The position numbers were made by a program, and so were the translations under genes. A stretch of 9,660 nucleotides of DNA from an uncultured Bacteroides sp. (lineage in GTDB: Bacteria; Bacteroidota; Bacteroidia; Bacteroidales; Bacteroidaceae), in NCBI GenBank assembly GCA_905197435.1, contig CAJJYX010000128.1:1-9660 (forward strand), written 5' to 3'. The notes beneath the pieces were generated by a model. It was not told where the DNA came from. It ran no database searches and worked only from the letters and a program-made list of their open reading frames with translations. Of the stretch, positions 7,076 to 9,660 are shown piece by piece. The number at the start of each line of letters is the position of its first letter. Within the stretch, counting starts at the first letter, position 1.

Positions 7076-8905
7076 ATGAATATGAAAAAACTGATTTCCC
7101 TCAGCCTTTTGGCAACATTGTTTTCTCTGGCTTCCTGCGACAAGGAGAATAGTTCTATCTTACCGGAGCCGGAACCTACTCCCCAACCGCCGCCGGAACC
7201 GGATAAGCCTAAAACGCTGCTGCGCTTCTCAACAAGCATCGAGATGCTGAATGAAGTGACAACCAGGGGCACTATCGCTTCTTTCGAGCCGGGCAGTGAG
7301 ATAGGGTTGTTCTACAATGACACATGCGTAAACAGAAAATTTGTCTATAACGGCACTCTATGGAACGGTGGCGAGGTGGCGCTTGCCGATGAGATGAAGG
7401 ATATTTTCTGTTATTATCCCTATTCGTCTGCAATAAAGAGTAACGAGGCGATCCCCATCGATATCGGTTCCCAGACTGATCACCTGGCGGGTTCCGCTTC
7501 CGTCGGAGCCGAGAAACCCCAGGTAGTGGTCAAGATGAGACATCTGCTCTCCTTGGTCCGGATGACCATCAAGAAAAACAATTATACCGGGGAGGGGCAT
7601 ATCGAATCCCTGACCTGGAATGGCATCCATACGGCTGCAAAGTACAATGCCGTGAACAGCACCGTCACTCCCGAAGGGAATAAAGGCAGTTATCAGGCAG
7701 GTGGTAACTATTACCTGGATGACACCAAAGACCCCATACCCGTTGAAGCGATCATGCTGCCGGTAAGCTCTGCAAAAGGAATAACCCTTACCGTCGTTGT
7801 TGACGGGGAAGAACGTACCTATGACATTCCTGAGGCCCACCAATGGGAGGCTGGCAAGGCGTATACCTACACTTTGACACTGAAGGGGGGATACAACAGC
7901 CCCATTGACCTGGAGGAGTTCCCGATTGACGTAAGCCACTGGAGCACTTTTGGCAAAACGGATAATATCGTACTTGCCGGCTCGGAAGGCAACTGGTTCG
8001 ATATTGAACCGGCTTCGGTGAAATATGGCACTGACATCTATCGGAATGAAGGGTTTATGTTTGACTTCTTTGGGTATTGGACCGGGCTTGACCTCAATAC
8101 AGGAGAGATGCCCGACACATGGGAGGGGGACTTCCGGATGGTGCTCATGGACAATGCCGGGAATATAGTGGACAAGTTCCAGCCGTGTTCCATTGTAGCG
8201 GAGAATGGTGCCATGATGAAAGGAACAGGGAGAAGATCCTATGTAACGGCTCCGGCAGGGACTTATGAACTCGGCGTGCTCTTCAGGAAGAAAGGTGAGA
8301 CTACCTGGCAGAAAGCCAACAGGCTTGACAAGGTATCTAAACTGGATATGACATTCGCCATCAAAGAACAGACTGATTTGCCGGCTCTTCGTATGATCCA
8401 GGTGGAAGAAGAGATAAATACCGGAGTAGTTAATCATGGCCGGCCATACGACAGCAACTTCAATATTACCTATGTTCTGTCCAATCGAGGGAAAATACCA
8501 TTGAAAGGTGAGATAAAGGCTGTCTGGGAGAGGACATTCGACTATACAGGACATTGCTACCGTCCTAGTGATAAAAAAGAAAATACGACCAATGATAATA
8601 CCTGGCAGGATGAGATTGGCAGGATTTCCATAGACCTTCAACCAACGGTTCGTTTTTGGAAAGGGCTTATTCCATGTAAATTCCCAATAAAAAGAGAATA
8701 CCCTCATATGGCCAATGGCATAGGGTATTGTATGCCAATGGTTCACCTCTACTGGAAAGCGGCAGGAAGTAGCGAATGGATACTGCTCCGTTGTGATTTG
8801 GATGAAATCCTGGCAGCAAAAGTAAATAGCAGCCAAGAAGAAGCTAACCTTTTCCTGGTAGCACTCAATTATTTAAACCTTAAACAAACTCATTGGTATA
8901 ACTGA
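7076..8905 (+). CDS. Fimbrillin-like (Mfa-like) surface lipoprotein with a large unassigned C-terminal half
   Basis: The protein has 609 residues. It has a lipoprotein signal with lipobox LASC (Cys21), followed by DKEN; this acidic stretch resembles Bacteroidetes surface-export signals. A Pro/Glu-rich linker spans about 30-46. A fimbrillin-like beta domain covers about 48-270: VTTRGTIASFEPGSEIGLFYN at 61-81, HLLSLVRMTI at 156-165, and the closing pattern QWEAGKAYTYTLTLK at 256-270. Such domains form stalk or tip subunits of Bacteroidales type V pili. The remaining 340 residues are not a standard fimbrillin part. They look like beta-sandwich modules: GDFRMVLMDNAGNIVDKFQP and NFNITYVLSNRGKIPLKGEIKAVW, each perhaps starting an Ig-like unit. 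No other pilus genes are nearby. A tip adhesin or stand-alone surface lipoprotein is the best guess. The start may be 7076 or the ATG two codons later (7082). Confidence 0.75.
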   Translation: MNMKKLISLSLLATLFSLASCDKENSSILPEPEPTPQPPPEPDKPKTLLRFSTSIEMLNEVTTRGTIASFEPGSEIGLFYNDTCVNRKFVYNGTLWNGGEVALADEMKDIFCYYPYSSAIKSNEAIPIDIGSQTDHLAGSASVGAEKPQVVVKMRHLLSLVRMTIKKNNYTGEGHIESLTWNGIHTAAKYNAVNSTVTPEGNKGSYQAGGNYYLDDTKDPIPVEAIMLPVSSAKGITLTVVVDGEERTYDIPEAHQWEAGKAYTYTLTLKGGYNSPIDLEEFPIDVSHWSTFGKTDNIVLAGSEGNWFDIEPASVKYGTDIYRNEGFMFDFFGYWTGLDLNTGEMPDTWEGDFRMVLMDNAGNIVDKFQPCSIVAENGAMMKGTGRRSYVTAPAGTYELGVLFRKKGETTWQKANRLDKVSKLDMTFAIKEQTDLPALRMIQVEEEINTGVVNHGRPYDSNFNITYVLSNRGKIPLKGEIKAVWERTFDYTGHCYRPSDKKENTTNDNTWQDEIGRISIDLQPTVRFWKGLIPCKFPIKREYPHMANGIGYCMPMVHLYWKAAGSSEWILLRCDLDEILAAKVNSSQEEANLFLVALNYLNLKQTHWYN

Positions 8906-8945
8906 CAGGCATGTACTGTTATAATCAATCGGTAATAATTCCTTT

Positions 8946-9501
8946 ATGGACGGACTGCAATTAATCCAACGCAAGATATACGAGATTCGGGGTCAGAAGG
9001 TGATGCTGGACTTTGACTTGGCAGAAATGTACGAGGTAGAGACACGAGTTCTCAACCAAGCTGTGAAACGTAACATAGAACGGTTTCCACCGGACTTCAT
9101 GTTCCAGATGACAAAGGATGAATGGCATGTCATCACAATTTGTGATGACATCGCGAAATAAACGGCCAAAGACTGCTATTCCATTAGCTTTTACAGAGCA
9201 TGGGGTTGTTATGTTGTCAAGTGTACTCAGAAGCAATATAGCTATTCAAACAAGTGTTTTAATTGTCCGTGCCTTCGTCGCCATCCGTCAACTGGCAGCC
9301 AATCCACCGGCAGGTCGGGTAGGGGAGCTGGAAAGACAGATGCAGGAGCTTCGGAACTACATGGAAGAAGTGTTTGCCGATTATAACGACATCAACGAGG
9401 ATACCCGGATGCAGCTGGAGCTTATCAACCAGACGTTGGCTGAGCTTCAGACCCGGAAGAAGATTGAAGAGAAACCGCGTAACCCGATTGGCTTTACATG
9501 A
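8946..9501 (+). pseudogene. ORF6N-domain (phage-type) DNA-binding protein, split by a frameshift
   Basis: Residues 1-60 from ATG 8946 ([57 protein letters not shown]) are a typical ORF6N domain, a DNA-binding module related to KilA-N and common in phages and Bacteroides. The frame then runs into a TAA at 9159-9161. The rest of the same family pattern continues in the +1 frame from 9127 to 9501: MSSQFVMTS, then PLAFTEHGVVMLSSVLRSNIAIQTSVLIVRAFVAIRQL, and a C-terminal coiled coil ELERQMQELRNYMEEVFADYNDINEDTRMQLELINQTLAEL. Ignoring base 9126 joins the two frames into a protein of about 185 residues, near the usual length. A small indel, a sequencing error, or separate translation of the second part (ATG at 9118 or 9127) would all fit. 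A perfect palindrome starts at 9127. Confidence 0.82.
9127..9151. repeat. Perfect 25-bp palindrome inside the ORF6N gene
   Basis: Arms ATGTCATCACAA (9127-9138) and TTGTGATGACAT (9140-9151) are exact reverse complements around the single base 9139. The palindrome begins one base after the point where the reading frame breaks. In the restored frame it encodes MSSQFVMT, and in the original frame HVITICDD. Confidence 0.9.
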
Positions 9502-9533
9502 TGGAAGAAAAGATTCAAATTGGAACTCAAAAA

Positions 9534-9591
9534 AAAGCAAATCCTTAGTATCTTGCTTTGAACCATTAGAAACAACATTAATATTTGCTTT
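9534..9591. repeat. Inverted repeat downstream of the ORF6N gene
   Basis: AAAGCAAAT at 9534-9542 and ATTTGCTTT at 9583-9591 are exact reverse complements separated by 40 bp. The stretch 9502-9660 holds no recognisable gene. With such a long A/T-rich spacer the repeat may be chance, a weak terminator, or an edge of an element continuing beyond the window. Confidence 0.35.
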
Positions 9592-9660
9592 ACAAAAATA
9601 AAGATAGGTTGTGTAAATTAAACTGTGTCATGCTCTATTCTCATTCAATCTCATCTGTCG

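Noticed and set aside
7358..8836. 492-codon minus-strand open frame opposite the fimbrillin-like gene
   Set aside because: The plus-strand frame has a lipoprotein signal and fimbrillin motifs. The minus-strand product has no signal, no known motif and an implausible composition rich in His, Pro and Ile.
9120..9161. Programmed -1 frameshift in the ORF6N gene
   Set aside because: The frames require a +1 (or -2) shift, and no X XXY YYZ slippery heptamer or known +1 site was seen. A simple indel is the easier explanation.
9592..9640. Possible insertion-sequence end near the right edge
   Set aside because: The stretch has a vague resemblance to transposon termini, but no transposase, matching inverted end or target duplication is visible in the window.

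Overview
The window looks like chromosomal DNA from Bacteroides or a close relative in the Bacteroidales. The evidence is the gene content: a GH20 lipoprotein, a DUF4924-type protein found in this phylum, RF3 with typical Bacteroidetes wording, and a fimbrillin-like lipoprotein. Promoter-like boxes match the Bacteroides -7 consensus TAnnTTTG, and strong Shine-Dalgarno sequences are absent. No rRNA, tRNA, CRISPR array or transposase was seen.

Left part (1-5081) is housekeeping. A lipoprotein beta-N-acetylhexosaminidase (GH20) runs leftward out of the window. It shares a 144-bp divergent promoter region with a rightward unit of four genes: a LysE/RhtB-family exporter, a DUF4924-type protein with a GTG start, dTDP-4-dehydrorhamnose reductase (rfbD) and peptide chain release factor 3 (prfC). 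Gaps inside the unit are 21, 76 and 22 bp. It closes with a strong hairpin plus T-run terminator at 5037-5081. The four gene functions do not form one obvious pathway.

Middle part (5082-6660): one gene with its own promoter encodes an unusual regulator. It has a lipoprotein-type signal, one transmembrane segment, a long coiled coil and a C-terminal LuxR-like helix-turn-helix. The following 486 bp without a gene contain a compact array of alternating inverted half-sites (ATTCAGT / ACTGAAT) with a 22-bp period, so half-sites fall about every 11 bp, one DNA turn.

Right part (6660-9660) looks like an accessory, rearranged region. It holds a RhuM-family remnant cut off after about 57 residues, a 609-residue fimbrillin-like surface lipoprotein with a large unassigned C-terminal half, and an ORF6N-domain DNA-binding protein gene split by a frameshift. 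The frameshift lies directly against a perfect 25-bp palindrome. Phage-type DNA-binding genes (RhuM, ORF6N) in decay on either side of a surface-protein gene suggest a site of gene turnover.

The most interesting items are the helically phased palindromic array, the palindrome at the ORF6N frameshift, the membrane-tethered regulator, and the novel C-terminal half of the fimbrillin-like lipoprotein.
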